Of a stretch of DNA of 39,590 nucleotides, positions 10,394 to 18,875 are shown piece after piece. Positions within the stretch are counted from its first letter, which is position 1. Each line of letters begins with the position of its first letter. The translations under genes were made by a program, and so were the position numbers. The notes under the pieces are model-generated. The model did no database searches. It worked only from the letters and a program-made list of their open reading frames with translations, and was not told the DNA's origin. The DNA is taken from assembly GCA_002707985.1 (NCBI GenBank), contig PAOI01000038.1, positions 1 to 39,590 on the forward strand. The letters run 5' to 3'. This DNA comes from Sphingomonas sp. GTDB taxonomy: Bacteria > Pseudomonadota > Alphaproteobacteria > Sphingomonadales > Sphingomonadaceae.

Positions 10394-11050
10394 ATGCTGA
10401 AGACCGGAGTCTTCGCGGCGATCGGCGCAACCATGCTTTGGCTGGGGGCTGCGGCTGCTCCCGCCTCCGAGCGCGCGGTGCCGATCCCGCCACCCGCAAC
10501 CGATGTTCCCGCCGGACAGGGTCTGCAAACCGCAATATTGGCGGGCGGCTGTTTCTGGGGAATGGAAGCGGTGTTCGAGGACATTCGCGGCGTCCGCAAT
10601 GTCGTCAGCGGCTATGCCGGCGGGACGCGCGCCACAGCGAATTATACGGCAGTCTCGTCCGAAACCACGCGCCATGCGGAAGCGATCCGAGTCACCTATG
10701 ATCCGCGTCAGGTGAGCTATGGCACGCTGCTACGTGTCTATTTCTCGGTCGCGCATGATCCCACCCAGCCGAACCGCCAGGGCCCGGATCGCGGCCCAAG
10801 CTATCGTTCGGCGATTTTTCCGCAGGACGCAGCGCAATGGCGCGTGGCGCGCGCCTATATCGATCAGCTGAAGGCAGCGAATGTGTTCGATCAACCGATC
10901 GTGACACAGCTCGAAAGCGGGAGCTTCTTCGCCGCCGAGGCTCACCATCAGGATTTTTACCGCCGCAATCCGACGCATCCCTATATCGTGCGCTGGGACA
11001 AGCCGAAGGTCGCAGCGTTCGAAGCGGCCTATCCCCAGCTGGCGCGCTAG
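10394..11050 (+). CDS. msrA: Peptide-methionine (S)-S-oxide reductase MsrA, exported
   Basis: Reduces the S epimer of methionine sulfoxide in proteins. The 218-residue protein begins with an N-terminal signal sequence (MLKTGVFAAIGATMLWLGAA, then cleavage near APAS), so it probably works in the periplasm. The catalytic motif GGCFWGME has nucleophilic Cys53; VVSGYAGG, YDPRQVSYGTLLRVYF and AEAHHQDFYRRNP are further MsrA blocks. No resolving cysteine is seen near the C-terminus, so recycling may need an external reductant. ATG 10394 has a strong AGGAGG site. Its TAG stop overlaps the convergent DUF1489 stop in a shared CTAG. MsrB lies separately at 18407. Confidence 0.94.
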   Translation: MLKTGVFAAIGATMLWLGAAAAPASERAVPIPPPATDVPAGQGLQTAILAGGCFWGMEAVFEDIRGVRNVVSGYAGGTRATANYTAVSSETTRHAEAIRVTYDPRQVSYGTLLRVYFSVAHDPTQPNRQGPDRGPSYRSAIFPQDAAQWRVARAYIDQLKAANVFDQPIVTQLESGSFFAAEAHHQDFYRRNPTHPYIVRWDKPKVAAFEAAYPQLAR

Positions 11051-11445
11051 ATAAGCGCCAGTTCGGTCAGCGCGCCGAGCAGTTTCGGCGGCAGTTCGGC
11101 AATGCCCTGTCCCGCCCCGCCCAGATCGGCGGGCGCATCGGCGTCCTCGAGATAGCGCCAGCCCTGATGCGCGCGCTTGGGCTGGGGTTTGACGTCGATC
11201 ACCACCGGTTCGCAATGGATCGCGGTCTTGCCGCCCGGCAATTCGCCGAAACCGGTAATCGGTGTTCGCGCGACAAGCTGATGTCGCAGGATCCAGAAGA
11301 GCGAACCGCCGACAATCTCTTCATGTCGCTTGGGCAGATAGCGTGTCGTCAGCCAGAACTGGCCCGGCCCGTATCGACCGAGCGCCTGGCGCAGATCCTC
11401 TACGCTGTCATGACCGAACGCGACTTTGGTGAGATGGAGGGGCAC
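11047..11445 (-). CDS. DUF1489 family protein
   Basis: 132-residue conserved alphaproteobacterial protein of unknown function. With the GTG at 11445 the protein starts MPLHLTKVAFG, the usual DUF1489 N-terminus; the in-frame TTG at 11499 would add 18 residues and overlap mgtE, which seems unlikely. Conserved stretches include LTTRYLPKRHEEI, GSLFWILRHQLVART and CEPVVIDVKPQPKRAHQGWRYL. No signal peptide or membrane segment. It follows mgtE by 25 bases and probably shares its transcript. No function is proposed. Confidence 0.85.
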   Translation of the reverse strand: MPLHLTKVAFGHDSVEDLRQALGRYGPGQFWLTTRYLPKRHEEIVGGSLFWILRHQLVARTPITGFGELPGGKTAIHCEPVVIDVKPQPKRAHQGWRYLEDADAPADLGGAGQGIAELPPKLLGALTELALI

Positions 11446-11470
11446 GCAGACAAATCTGGTTGCCGGACCC

Positions 11471-12874
11471 TCAGCCGACAAGCCCCGTCGCGACGGCAAG
11501 CCCCAGGAAGACGAAAAAGCCCATCGAATCGGTCGTCATCGTCACGAATACCGACGATGCGACCGCAGGGTCCTGCCCGAACCGCTCAAGCGATACCGGC
11601 ACCAATACGCCTGCAAGCCCCGCCACCAGCACATTGATGACCATCGCGGTGCCGATCACCACACCCAGCCCAGGATTGCTGAACACGATCGCGGCGCCGA
11701 CCCCCAGCAACAATGCGATCGTCGCACCGTTGAGCAGCGCCACCGTGATTTCGCGACGGATCGTGCGGATTGTGTTCGATTGCGTCAGCTGATTGGTCGC
11801 CAGCGCACGCACCGCGATCGCCATGGTCTGCGTTCCGGCATTGCCGCCGATCGACGCGACGATCGGCATCAGGATCGCCAGCGCCACCATCTGCTGAATC
11901 GCGGTATCGAAAATCGCAATGATGCCGGAGGCGACCATGGCAGTGAACAGATTGGCGACCAGCCAGCGCACGCGCGATTTGTAGCTGTCACGAATCGGTT
12001 CGTTGATGTCGCCATCGCCCGCGCCCGAAAGCAGCAGCGCGTCTTCACCGGCTTCTTCCTGAATGATGTGGACGATATCGTCGACCGTGATCATGCCGAC
12101 CAGCCGCCCGCTTGCATCGGTGACGGCTGCCGAGATCAGCGCGTATTTCTGAAAGCGCAGCGCGACTTCTTCCTGATCCATATCGACCGGGATCAGCGTC
12201 TGTTCGCGCTTCATCACATCGGAGATGCCGACGACGCGGGGCGTGCGCAGGATCCAGGAAAGATGACAGGTACCGACCGGATGATGCGCCGGATCGACGA
12301 CGAAGATTTCCCAGAAATCGGTGGTCAGTTCGTCCTGGGTGCGCAGATAGTCGATGACGTCGCCGACGGTCCAATGTTCGGGCACCGCGATCAGCTCGCG
12401 CTGCATCAGGCGGCCGGCCGATTCCTCGGGATAGCTCAGCGCTTCTTCGATCGCGGCGCGGTCGTCCGGATCGAGCGCGCGCAGCACGGCGCGCTGTTCC
12501 TCTTCGCCCAGATCCTCGATGATCGCGACGGCATCGTCGGTGTCGAGTTCCGCGGCGATATCGGCAAGCTGGTGCGGTTCGAGCGCAGCGATCAGTTCGT
12601 CGCGCACCCAATCGTTCATTTCCGACAGCACGTCGCCGTCGATGAAATCGGCAATCGCCGCGGCAAGCGCAGGGCGCAGGTCGGCGGGTGTCAGTTCGAC
12701 CAGATCGGCGATGTCCGCCGGGTGCAGCGGCTCGACCTTGCTGCGCGCTTCTTCGGCATCGCCGGCCTCGACCGCGTCGAGTACCGAGCGGACGAAATCG
12801 GGCTTGAGCCGATCGTCTTCGTCGAGTTCGCTTTCGGGCGCTTCGTCTTCCGGGGAAAGCTCGGTCTCGCTCAT
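11471..12874 (-). CDS. mgtE: Magnesium transporter/channel MgtE
   Basis: 467-residue homodimeric Mg2+ channel of the inner membrane. Order: an acidic N-terminal tail (first 22 residues), the superhelical N domain rich in LHPADIADLVE and DTDDAVAIIEDLGEEE repeats, a CBS pair (residues about 145-265; SAGRLMQRELIAV and VVGISDVMKREQ, ITVDDIVHII), a connecting helix, and five membrane helices including PIVASIGGNAGTQT, the ion-pore signature. Cytosolic Mg2+ bound by the N and CBS domains closes the channel in characterised MgtE. The start has GGAGG 6 bases upstream. It is divergent from ppiB across 159 bases. I saw no M-box-like riboswitch in that region. Confidence 0.95.
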   Translation of the reverse strand: MSETELSPEDEAPESELDEDDRLKPDFVRSVLDAVEAGDAEEARSKVEPLHPADIADLVELTPADLRPALAAAIADFIDGDVLSEMNDWVRDELIAALEPHQLADIAAELDTDDAVAIIEDLGEEEQRAVLRALDPDDRAAIEEALSYPEESAGRLMQRELIAVPEHWTVGDVIDYLRTQDELTTDFWEIFVVDPAHHPVGTCHLSWILRTPRVVGISDVMKREQTLIPVDMDQEEVALRFQKYALISAAVTDASGRLVGMITVDDIVHIIQEEAGEDALLLSGAGDGDINEPIRDSYKSRVRWLVANLFTAMVASGIIAIFDTAIQQMVALAILMPIVASIGGNAGTQTMAIAVRALATNQLTQSNTIRTIRREITVALLNGATIALLLGVGAAIVFSNPGLGVVIGTAMVINVLVAGLAGVLVPVSLERFGQDPAVASSVFVTMTTDSMGFFVFLGLAVATGLVG

Positions 12875-13033
12875 GATCGACCTCCCTGGATACGGCGAAC
12901 TGCAACACGCTCTAGCGAGGCGAGTTGGCTATGCCAATCGTTCCTGAACGGGAGCGGCGCCTCCGCATTCCCGTTTGCATGGCTGCGTCAGAATGCTTAG
13001 GGGCACGCCGACAGCTGTATTAGGAGTATTAGA

Positions 13034-13486
13034 ATGGCGGATCCCCAGCATCTGGTGATGAAGCTCGACACGGGCGAAGTGCGCATCAAGCTGCGCCCCG
13101 ACCTCGCGCCCAATCACGTCGCGCGCATCGCCGCGCTGGCCGATCGCGGCTTTTATGACGGTGTCGTCTTCCACCGCGTGATCGACGGCTTCATGGCGCA
13201 GGGCGGCGATCCCAGCGGCACCGGCATGGGCGGATCCGACGAACCGAACCTCAAGCAGGAATTCAGCCGCGAACCGCATGTCCGCGGCGTCTGCTCGATG
13301 GCGCGCACGATGGATCCGGACAGCGCGAACAGCCAGTTCTTCATCTGCCTCGACGATGCGACGTTCCTCGACGGCCAGTACACGGTCTGGGGCGAAGTCG
13401 AAGAAGGTATGGACCATGTCGATGCGCTGCCCAAGGGCGAGCCGCCCGCCAAGCCGGGCAAGATCGAATCGATGCGTACCGCCTGA
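13034..13486 (+). CDS. ppiB: Peptidyl-prolyl cis-trans isomerase, cyclophilin type
   Basis: 150-residue cytoplasmic cyclophilin that speeds proline isomerisation during folding. The active-site block FYDGVVFHRVIDGFMAQGGDP contains the catalytic Arg and Phe, and NSQFFICLDDATFLDGQYTVWGEV is the second conserved block. No signal peptide, so PpiB rather than periplasmic PpiA. AGGAG lies 8 bases before the ATG. It is convergent with the LysR gene, with only 16 bases between them. Confidence 0.95.
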   Translation: MADPQHLVMKLDTGEVRIKLRPDLAPNHVARIAALADRGFYDGVVFHRVIDGFMAQGGDPSGTGMGGSDEPNLKQEFSREPHVRGVCSMARTMDPDSANSQFFICLDDATFLDGQYTVWGEVEEGMDHVDALPKGEPPAKPGKIESMRTA

Positions 13487-13502
13487 TCGCGCTACGCTTC
13501 GA

Positions 13503-14393
13503 TCAGCTTTCCACGGCGCCCAGCGTGGCGATCAGCCAGTCGTGGAACAACCGCACCGGGCGCTGCGATAGCGCCCGGGGGCGGCATACGAACCAATAGC
13601 TGTAATTGCTTTCGACATCGAGGTTGAACAGCCGGACCAGCCGGTCGTCGCGCGCCGCCTCGAAATGCGATTCGAGCATGAAGGCGACGCCCAGTCCCTG
13701 CGCTGCGGCCTCGAGCAGCAGCGTCCCCGAATCGAAATAGTCGATCGCCGCGGGCTCGAGATCGGGCAGCCCCGCAGCCGCGCGCCACGCCTCGAAACTT
13801 TCCGCCATGTCGCGATGGACCAGCGCCGTGAATCGGGAAATATCGCCGGGTTCGCGAACCGCCTCCGGGCCTTCCAGCATCGACCGCGCGCCCAGCGCGA
13901 ATACGCGATTGCGGTCAAGCCGGCGGGCATAGAGTTGCGGGTCGATCTCGCGCGCGATCACGATCGCCGCGTCGAGCGCGTCGCCCAGCCGGGTGGTGCC
14001 GTGGCCGGCCGTGTCGACGTCGAGGTGAAACTCCGGATGGCGGCGGCGCAGATCCGATAGCTGTGGCAACAATCGCTGCGTCGCAAAAAGCGGTGGCACG
14101 CCAAGACGCAGCCGCAAAAGCTCGCGTCCGCTGGTCATCACTTCGACGGCATCGGTCATCGCATCGAGCGCGGGTGCGATCAGCCCCAGCAGCCGCTCGC
14201 CATCGGCGTTGAGCCGCAATGCCTGATGCCGACGCTCGAAAAGCGGCTTGCCGATGAAGCGTTCCAGCGCCTGAACACGACGGCTAAGTGCCGGAGAAGA
14301 AAGCGCAAGCTCCTCCGCCGCACCCTTGACCGAGCCGAGTCGCGCGACCTGTACAAAGGCTTCAATTGCAGTGAGGGGAGGAAGTCTTCTCAT
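13503..14393 (-). CDS. LysR-family transcriptional regulator
   Basis: 296-residue LysR-type regulator. Residues about 6-65 are the winged helix-turn-helix (LTAIEAFVQVARLGSVKGAAEELALS, then SPALSRRVQALERFIGKPLF); residues about 90-290 are a periplasmic-binding-protein-like effector domain. The N-terminus and WFVCRPRA-type C-terminus resemble the GcvA/AmpR subgroup. It is divergently placed from the sRNA and the CDC48-type ATPase gene across 315 bases, so autoregulation or control of the neighbouring unit is possible. Effector and targets are unknown. Confidence 0.9.
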   Translation of the reverse strand: MRRLPPLTAIEAFVQVARLGSVKGAAEELALSSPALSRRVQALERFIGKPLFERRHQALRLNADGERLLGLIAPALDAMTDAVEVMTSGRELLRLRLGVPPLFATQRLLPQLSDLRRRHPEFHLDVDTAGHGTTRLGDALDAAIVIAREIDPQLYARRLDRNRVFALGARSMLEGPEAVREPGDISRFTALVHRDMAESFEAWRAAAGLPDLEPAAIDYFDSGTLLLEAAAQGLGVAFMLESHFEAARDDRLVRLFNLDVESNYSYWFVCRPRALSQRPVRLFHDWLIATLGAVES

Positions 14394-14514
14394 GAAACCG
14401 GTTTCTTGTGCACTGCACCATTATGAGGAAGCTTGCGTAAAATGCAAACGTCCGCGGCTCCCCCTCAGGAAGGGTCATGCAAAAATATGGATTGAGAGTG
14501 CAAATTTTGCAACT

Positions 14515-14543
14515 TTGAATTTGTTATTTCGCACTTGCACAAT
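14515..14543 (+). promoter_or_regulatory. Predicted promoter of the sRNA before cdc48
   Basis: TTGAAT (14515-14520) and CACAAT (14538-14543) are 17 bases apart in an AT-rich patch, which would start transcription near 14550. The -10 matches TATAAT at four of six positions. Other pairings in this AT-rich patch are possible. Confidence 0.4.
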
Positions 14544-14549
14544 TCCATG

Positions 14550-14631
14550 CCGCGATGCACATAGGGGGTGCCTTTCAGGCATCCTCTCCTAAACCTTTCA
14601 AGGCCGGTCCTTCGGGATCGGCCATTTTTTT
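14550..14631 (+). ncRNA. Candidate trans-acting small RNA, mmgR/suhB (alpha-r8)-like
   Basis: About 80 bases with two hairpins and no convincing coding content. Hairpin 1 pairs GGGGGTGCC with GGCATCCTC around a TTTCA loop (about 14564-14586). A single-stranded linker CTCTCCTAAACCTTTC follows, resembling the anti-Shine-Dalgarno pairing region of the alphaproteobacterial mmgR/suhB sRNA. Hairpin 2 is a rho-independent terminator ending in seven Ts. Size and two-hairpin layout fit that family, but the assignment is from memory of the family's layout. Its targets are unknown; mmgR relatives affect polyhydroxybutyrate storage, and SuhB of Sphingopyxis affects catabolic gene expression. The rest of the 14394-14708 gap holds an AT-rich stretch (14481-14530) and no gene that I can support. 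Confidence 0.62.
14602..14631 (+). terminator. Rho-independent terminator of the sRNA
   Basis: GGCCGGTCC (14602-14610), TTCG tetraloop, GGATCGGCC (14615-14623), then A and seven Ts (14625-14631): a 9-bp stem with one G-U pair and a U-tract. It ends 77 bases before the cdc48 start, so cdc48 needs its own promoter or readthrough. Confidence 0.88.
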
Positions 14632-14708
14632 GTCTCCCACCTGCCTCTCGTTTCGGCGCGACACGCTTCCTATGTTGCGCCCTTCGCTGACGAAGCACGA
14701 GAGAGGAT

Positions 14709-17003
14709 ATGGCAGACGAAGACGCCCCCACCCGCCGATTACAGGTAGCCAATAGCCGGCCCGAAGACAGCGGCCGTGGCCTGGCGCATCTTCCCCGCAC
14801 CCTGATGCACACACTGGGCCTTGATGAAGGCGATGTCGTCGAAATCGTCGGCAAGCGTACCACGCCCGCACGCGCCGTATTTCCCTATCCCGAGGATGAA
14901 GGGCTGGAGATTCTCCGTATCGACGGGCTTCAGCGTGCCAATGCCGGTGTCGGCGCGGGCGATCAGGTCGAGGTACGTCGCGCTGAATCGCGCGCCGCCA
15001 GCCGAGTCGTCTTTGCCCCCGCCCAGGCCAATTTGCGGCTTCAGGGTTCGGCTCAGGCGCTGAAGCGCACCTTTATCGGTCGCCCCTTTTGCCAGGGCGA
15101 TACTGTCGCCACGGTAGGGCAACAGCGCGTCGCCGATATTCCGCCGGCCGTATCCCAGCATTTGCGCGCGCCCGCCTATGCGCTGCAGGAAATCCGTCTT
15201 CGGGTAATTTCCACGACGCCGCGCGGAATCGTCCATATCGATGCCGATACCGAAATCGAGCTGCGGCCCGATTATGAGGAACCGGAGGAAAGCCGCCGCG
15301 CCGACGTCACCTATGACGATATCGGCGGCATGGCCGGCACGATCGACCAGTTGCGTGAGATGGTCGAGCTGCCGCTCCGCTATCCCGAATTGTTCCAGCG
15401 GCTGGGCGTCGATCCGCCCAAGGGCGTGCTGCTCCACGGTCCGCCCGGAACCGGCAAGACGCGCCTCGCGCGCGCAGTGGCCAATGAAAGCGACGCCAAT
15501 TTCCTGCTGATCAACGGGCCGGAAATCATGGGCTCGGCCTATGGCGAATCGGAAAAGCGCCTGCGTGAAGTGTTCGAGGAAGCCAACAAGTCGGCGCCCT
15601 CGATCGTGTTCATCGACGAAATCGATTCGATCGCCCCCAAGCGCGACCGGGTGTCGGGTGAAGCCGAAAAGCGGCTGGTCGCACAATTGCTCACGCTGAT
15701 GGACGGGCTGGAAGCGCGAGCCAATGTCGTGGTCATCGCCGCGACTAACCGCCCCGATGCCGTGGACGAAGCACTGCGGCGTCCCGGCCGGTTCGATCGC
15801 GAGATCGTCGTCGGCGTTCCGGACGAACGCGGTCGGCGAGAGATTCTGGGCATCCATACCCGCGGCATGCCGCTCGCCGAGGACGTCGATCTGGGCGAGC
15901 TGGCGCGCACCACCTATGGCTTTGTCGGCGCCGACATCGCCGCGCTGACGCGCGAAGCGGCAATCGATGCGGTTCGGCGCATCATGCCGAAGCTCAACCT
16001 GTCCGAAGGGACGATTCCCGCCGAAGTGCTGGAGTCGCTGTCGGTCCAGCGCACCGATTTTCTGGAAGCGCTCAAGCGCATTCAGCCGTCGGCGATGCGC
16101 GAAGTGATGGTGCAGGCGCCGCAGGTCCGCTGGGACGATGTCGGCGGGCTCGATGCCGCACAGATGCGCCTGAAGGAAGGAGTCGAACTGCCGCTCAAGG
16201 ATCCCGGCGCGTTCCGGCGTCTGGGCATTCGTCCGGCCAAGGGGTTTCTGCTCTATGGCCCGCCGGGCACCGGCAAGACGCTGCTCGCCAAGGCAGTGGC
16301 GCGCGAGGCCGAAGCCAATTTCATCGCGACCAAATCGAGCGACCTCCTGTCCAAATGGTATGGCGAGAGTGAGCAGCAAATCGCCAAGCTGTTTGCCCGC
16401 GCGCGACAGGTCTCGCCTTGCGTCATCTTCATCGACGAACTCGATTCGCTGGTGCCCGCGCGAGGCGGCGGAATGGGCGAACCGCAGGCGACCGAGCGAG
16501 TGGTCAATACGATCCTGGCGGAGATGGACGGGCTGGAAGAGCTGCAGTCGGTGGTCGTCATCGGCGCAACCAACCGACCGAATCTGATCGACCCGGCCCT
16601 GCTCCGTCCGGGGCGTTTCGACGAGCTCATCTATGTCGGTGTGCCCAATGCCGAAGGGCGGCGGCGGATTCTGGCGATACAGACTGCCAAGATGCCGCTC
16701 GCCGACGATGTCGATCTCGATGCGCTCGCAGAACGCGCCGATCGGTACACCGGCGCCGATCTGGAGGATCTGGTGCGTCGGGCGGGGCTTATCGCGCTGC
16801 GCCGCTCGCTTGACGCAGAGCAAGTGACGATGGCGAATTTCGAAGAGGCGTTCGCCGATTCGCGCGCCAGCGTCACGCCCGAAATGGAGCGCGAATATGA
16901 AGCTATGGCTTCGCGGCTGAAACAGGAGGCGGTGTCGATTCAACCGATCGGCTTCATTGCTCCGGGGATGCTCGAGCCGCGCGGCGAGAAGCACCAAGAC
17001 TGA
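14709..17003 (+). CDS. CDC48/p97-type tandem AAA+ ATPase
   Basis: 764-residue double-ring unfoldase of the CDC48/VCP/archaeal VAT type. Residues about 10-190 form the N domain (double-psi barrel plus second half). D1: Walker A GPPGTGKT at 244-251, Walker B IVFIDE at 299-304, arginine fingers in [22 protein letters not shown]2: GPPGTGKT at 517-524, VIFIDE at 572-577 and [20 protein letters not shown]. Pore loops are GSAYGESE in D1 and LSKWYGESE in D2; both carry aromatics, as in archaeal VAT, whereas eukaryotic p97 D1 lacks one. The C-terminus ends EPRGEKHQD without a proteasome-docking HbYX motif. Start ATG 14709 has GAGAGGAT just upstream. No ubiquitin- or proteasome-like gene is nearby, so its partners are unknown. 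Its last 50 bases overlap the convergent MFS gene. Confidence 0.93.
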   Translation: MADEDAPTRRLQVANSRPEDSGRGLAHLPRTLMHTLGLDEGDVVEIVGKRTTPARAVFPYPEDEGLEILRIDGLQRANAGVGAGDQVEVRRAESRAASRVVFAPAQANLRLQGSAQALKRTFIGRPFCQGDTVATVGQQRVADIPPAVSQHLRAPAYALQEIRLRVISTTPRGIVHIDADTEIELRPDYEEPEESRRADVTYDDIGGMAGTIDQLREMVELPLRYPELFQRLGVDPPKGVLLHGPPGTGKTRLARAVANESDANFLLINGPEIMGSAYGESEKRLREVFEEANKSAPSIVFIDEIDSIAPKRDRVSGEAEKRLVAQLLTLMDGLEARANVVVIAATNRPDAVDEALRRPGRFDREIVVGVPDERGRREILGIHTRGMPLAEDVDLGELARTTYGFVGADIAALTREAAIDAVRRIMPKLNLSEGTIPAEVLESLSVQRTDFLEALKRIQPSAMREVMVQAPQVRWDDVGGLDAAQMRLKEGVELPLKDPGAFRRLGIRPAKGFLLYGPPGTGKTLLAKAVAREAEANFIATKSSDLLSKWYGESEQQIAKLFARARQVSPCVIFIDELDSLVPARGGGMGEPQATERVVNTILAEMDGLEELQSVVVIGATNRPNLIDPALLRPGRFDELIYVGVPNAEGRRRILAIQTAKMPLADDVDLDALAERADRYTGADLEDLVRRAGLIALRRSLDAEQVTMANFEEAFADSRASVTPEMEREYEAMASRLKQEAVSIQPIGFIAPGMLEPRGEKHQD

Positions 17004-18276
17004 CCCAGCCATAAGCCAGCAATCCCAGCAGCGCGGCCGCCGCCAGCACATATGGCAGCGGCCGCGCAAACTGATAGGCGAGGATACCGATCGTCGGCCC
17101 CAGCACATAGGCCGCGCCGTTCACCGACGTGACCTTGCCCGCGACCGATCCCTGTACTTCCGGCCCCACTGCCAGCGACGCTCCGGCAGTAAAGCCGGGC
17201 CGCGCAAAGCCGAACCCCAGTGACGCCAGCGCATAGCCTGTGGCGATGCCATAGAGCGACGTCGCCAATCCGGTCGCGACGCACCCCAGTGCCGCAAGCG
17301 CCGCTCCGATCAGCACCATCGCCCGCGGTTGCGGATTGAACATCGGAATCAGCCCCCATTGCGCCAGCAGCGCCGAACCGGCGCCCATCATCAGCACGAT
17401 CCCGGTGGGCTGAAGTGCTTCGAGCGGCGCGACGTTGAGCCGGTCGATCACGAGAAATCCGATCGTCTGTCCGGCAATCGCCTGCGCATGGCCAATCACC
17501 AGCCCGGCGATCATCCAGCCGCGAATGCGCGTGTCGAAATAGGCGACCGGGCTCGCCCGGTCCGACATCGCGGCGGTGACGCTGGCGCCTGACAATTGCC
17601 CGCCGATCGAGGGATAGCTGGTCGCCGCGCCGTGTCCCGCCGCTTCACCTTCGGGCGGGAGCCACCGGGCAACGGCAAACCAGAGAAGCAAGCCGAATCC
17701 GCTGAACACGATCGCAGGCCCGGCAAGACCGATTGCCGGACCGTCGTTCCACAGCGCACCCAATACGAGATAGGGTGCGATTGCCGGACCCAGAATCGTT
17801 CCGAGCCCGAATGCGGAAGCGAGCAGCGAAAGCGCGCGGGTCCGCTCTTCGGGCGGCGTGCGCAGCGCGATCAACGCCTGCACCGCCGGGGGCGCCGCCG
17901 AACCACCGCTGCCATAGACGATACGGCCGGCCGTGAACGCGATGAACGTGCCGATCGGACCGATCCAGGCATTGATCCCTGCAATGAGTGCGAGGCCGCA
18001 AAGGAACAGCGAAAGCGTGAAGGCAGCAACGCCCAGCAGCACCATCGCGCGGCGCCCATGCCGATCGGAGCGATTGGCCCAATAGGGCGCCGCGATCACC
18101 CACAGCAGCGCCGAAATCGAAAACACCGCCGCCACTGCGCTGTCCACCACGCCGAGCAGTCGACCCAGCGCAGGCAGCACCGATTGCAGCGCCGTGTTGC
18201 CCGATGCGATCGTCAGCATCACCAGGAACAGCAACAGAAAATTTCGGTCGGGGGGAGTCGCGGGACGGGCAATCAT
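16954..18276 (-). CDS. Major facilitator superfamily transporter
   Basis: 440-residue inner-membrane transporter with about 12 hydrophobic segments in two halves. The loop 2-3 signature is [17 protein letters not shown], and [18 protein letters not shown] resembles the motif C antiporter block of drug/proton exchangers. The central loop (about residues 200-240) is hydrophilic. Substrate cannot be told from sequence; TetA/Bcr-like efflux is plausible. Its 3' end overlaps the convergent CDC48-type gene by 50 bases. Confidence 0.85.
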   Translation of the reverse strand: MIARPATPPDRNFLLLFLVMLTIASGNTALQSVLPALGRLLGVVDSAVAAVFSISALLWVIAAPYWANRSDRHGRRAMVLLGVAAFTLSLFLCGLALIAGINAWIGPIGTFIAFTAGRIVYGSGGSAAPPAVQALIALRTPPEERTRALSLLASAFGLGTILGPAIAPYLVLGALWNDGPAIGLAGPAIVFSGFGLLLWFAVARWLPPEGEAAGHGAATSYPSIGGQLSGASVTAAMSDRASPVAYFDTRIRGWMIAGLVIGHAQAIAGQTIGFLVIDRLNVAPLEALQPTGIVLMMGAGSALLAQWGLIPMFNPQPRAMVLIGAALAALGCVATGLATSLYGIATGYALASLGFGFARPGFTAGASLAVGPEVQGSVAGKVTSVNGAAYVLGPTIGILAYQFARPLPYVLAAAALLGLLAYGWVSLGASRRAARASPEQ

Positions 18277-18406
18277 CGATACGCCTTACCGCAAATCTCG
18301 CATTGTGTCCTTCAGCGCACGGTCCGGGCAGAATCGCCGTCCGCTTCGTCGCGGATTCGGTCCGTCCGGAATTGACGCGGCGGGAAAGCCGTCACACATC
18401 CGGCAC

Positions 18407-18844
18407 ATGGAGCATATCAACCTGTCCGAATCCGAATGGCGTAAGAAGCTTACCCCCGATCAGTTTCACGTATTGCGTGAAGCGGGAACCGAAGCACCCT
18501 TTTCCGGGCGATACGATCATAACAAGGCCGATGGCGTCTATCGCTGCGCCGGTTGCGCCAATGCGGTGTTCGACAGCATCGACAAGTTCGATTCGGGATC
18601 GGGCTGGCCCAGTTTCACTCAGCCCGTCGCGCCGGACCATGTTTCCGAACATCATGACGAAAGCCATGGCATGCGCCGTACCGAAGTGCGCTGCGCGCGA
18701 TGCGACGGACATCTGGGCCATGTTTTCCCCGACGGCCCGCCGCCCACCGGACTGCGCTATTGCATCAATTCGGTGGCACTCGATTTCCGTTCACGCAGCG
18801 GCAACGGAAATGCTGCTAATAGTGGCGAATCAGCCGCTTCCTGA
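18407..18844 (+). CDS. msrB: Peptide-methionine (R)-S-oxide reductase MsrB
   Basis: 145-residue enzyme reducing the R epimer of methionine sulfoxide. Zinc-site cysteine pairs [11 protein letters not shown] and [14 protein letters not shown] are intact; the catalytic cysteine is in [23 protein letters not shown] is the substrate-binding block. No signal peptide, so cytoplasmic, unlike the exported MsrA at 10394. ATG 18407 ([11 protein letters not shown]) is chosen from the family N-terminus; upstream in-frame codons overlap the divergent MFS gene. The ribosome-binding site is weak. Confidence 0.95.
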   Translation: MEHINLSESEWRKKLTPDQFHVLREAGTEAPFSGRYDHNKADGVYRCAGCANAVFDSIDKFDSGSGWPSFTQPVAPDHVSEHHDESHGMRRTEVRCARCDGHLGHVFPDGPPPTGLRYCINSVALDFRSRSGNGNAANSGESAAS

Positions 18845-18875
18845 AGCGGTATAGCGGGATGGGCCAAACCGGCGC

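Noticed and set aside
12947..12976. AACGGGA/TCCCGTT inverted repeat in the mgtE-ppiB gap as terminator or magnesium riboswitch
   Set aside because: No T-tract on either strand, both genes transcribe away from it, and no conserved M-box core was visible.
11426..13000. 524-codon plus-strand frame opposite mgtE
   Set aside because: Translation is a repetitive D/R/H-rich mirror of MgtE codons with no membrane segments or motifs.
14555..14755. 66-codon frame starting inside the sRNA
   Set aside because: It runs through the terminator hairpin and T-tract into the cdc48 start, has no ribosome-binding site, and the RNA structure explains the sequence better.
14739..17108. 789-codon minus-strand frame opposite the CDC48-type gene
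   Set aside because: Mirror frame of a gene with clear AAA+ motifs; no domain and no plausible start context.
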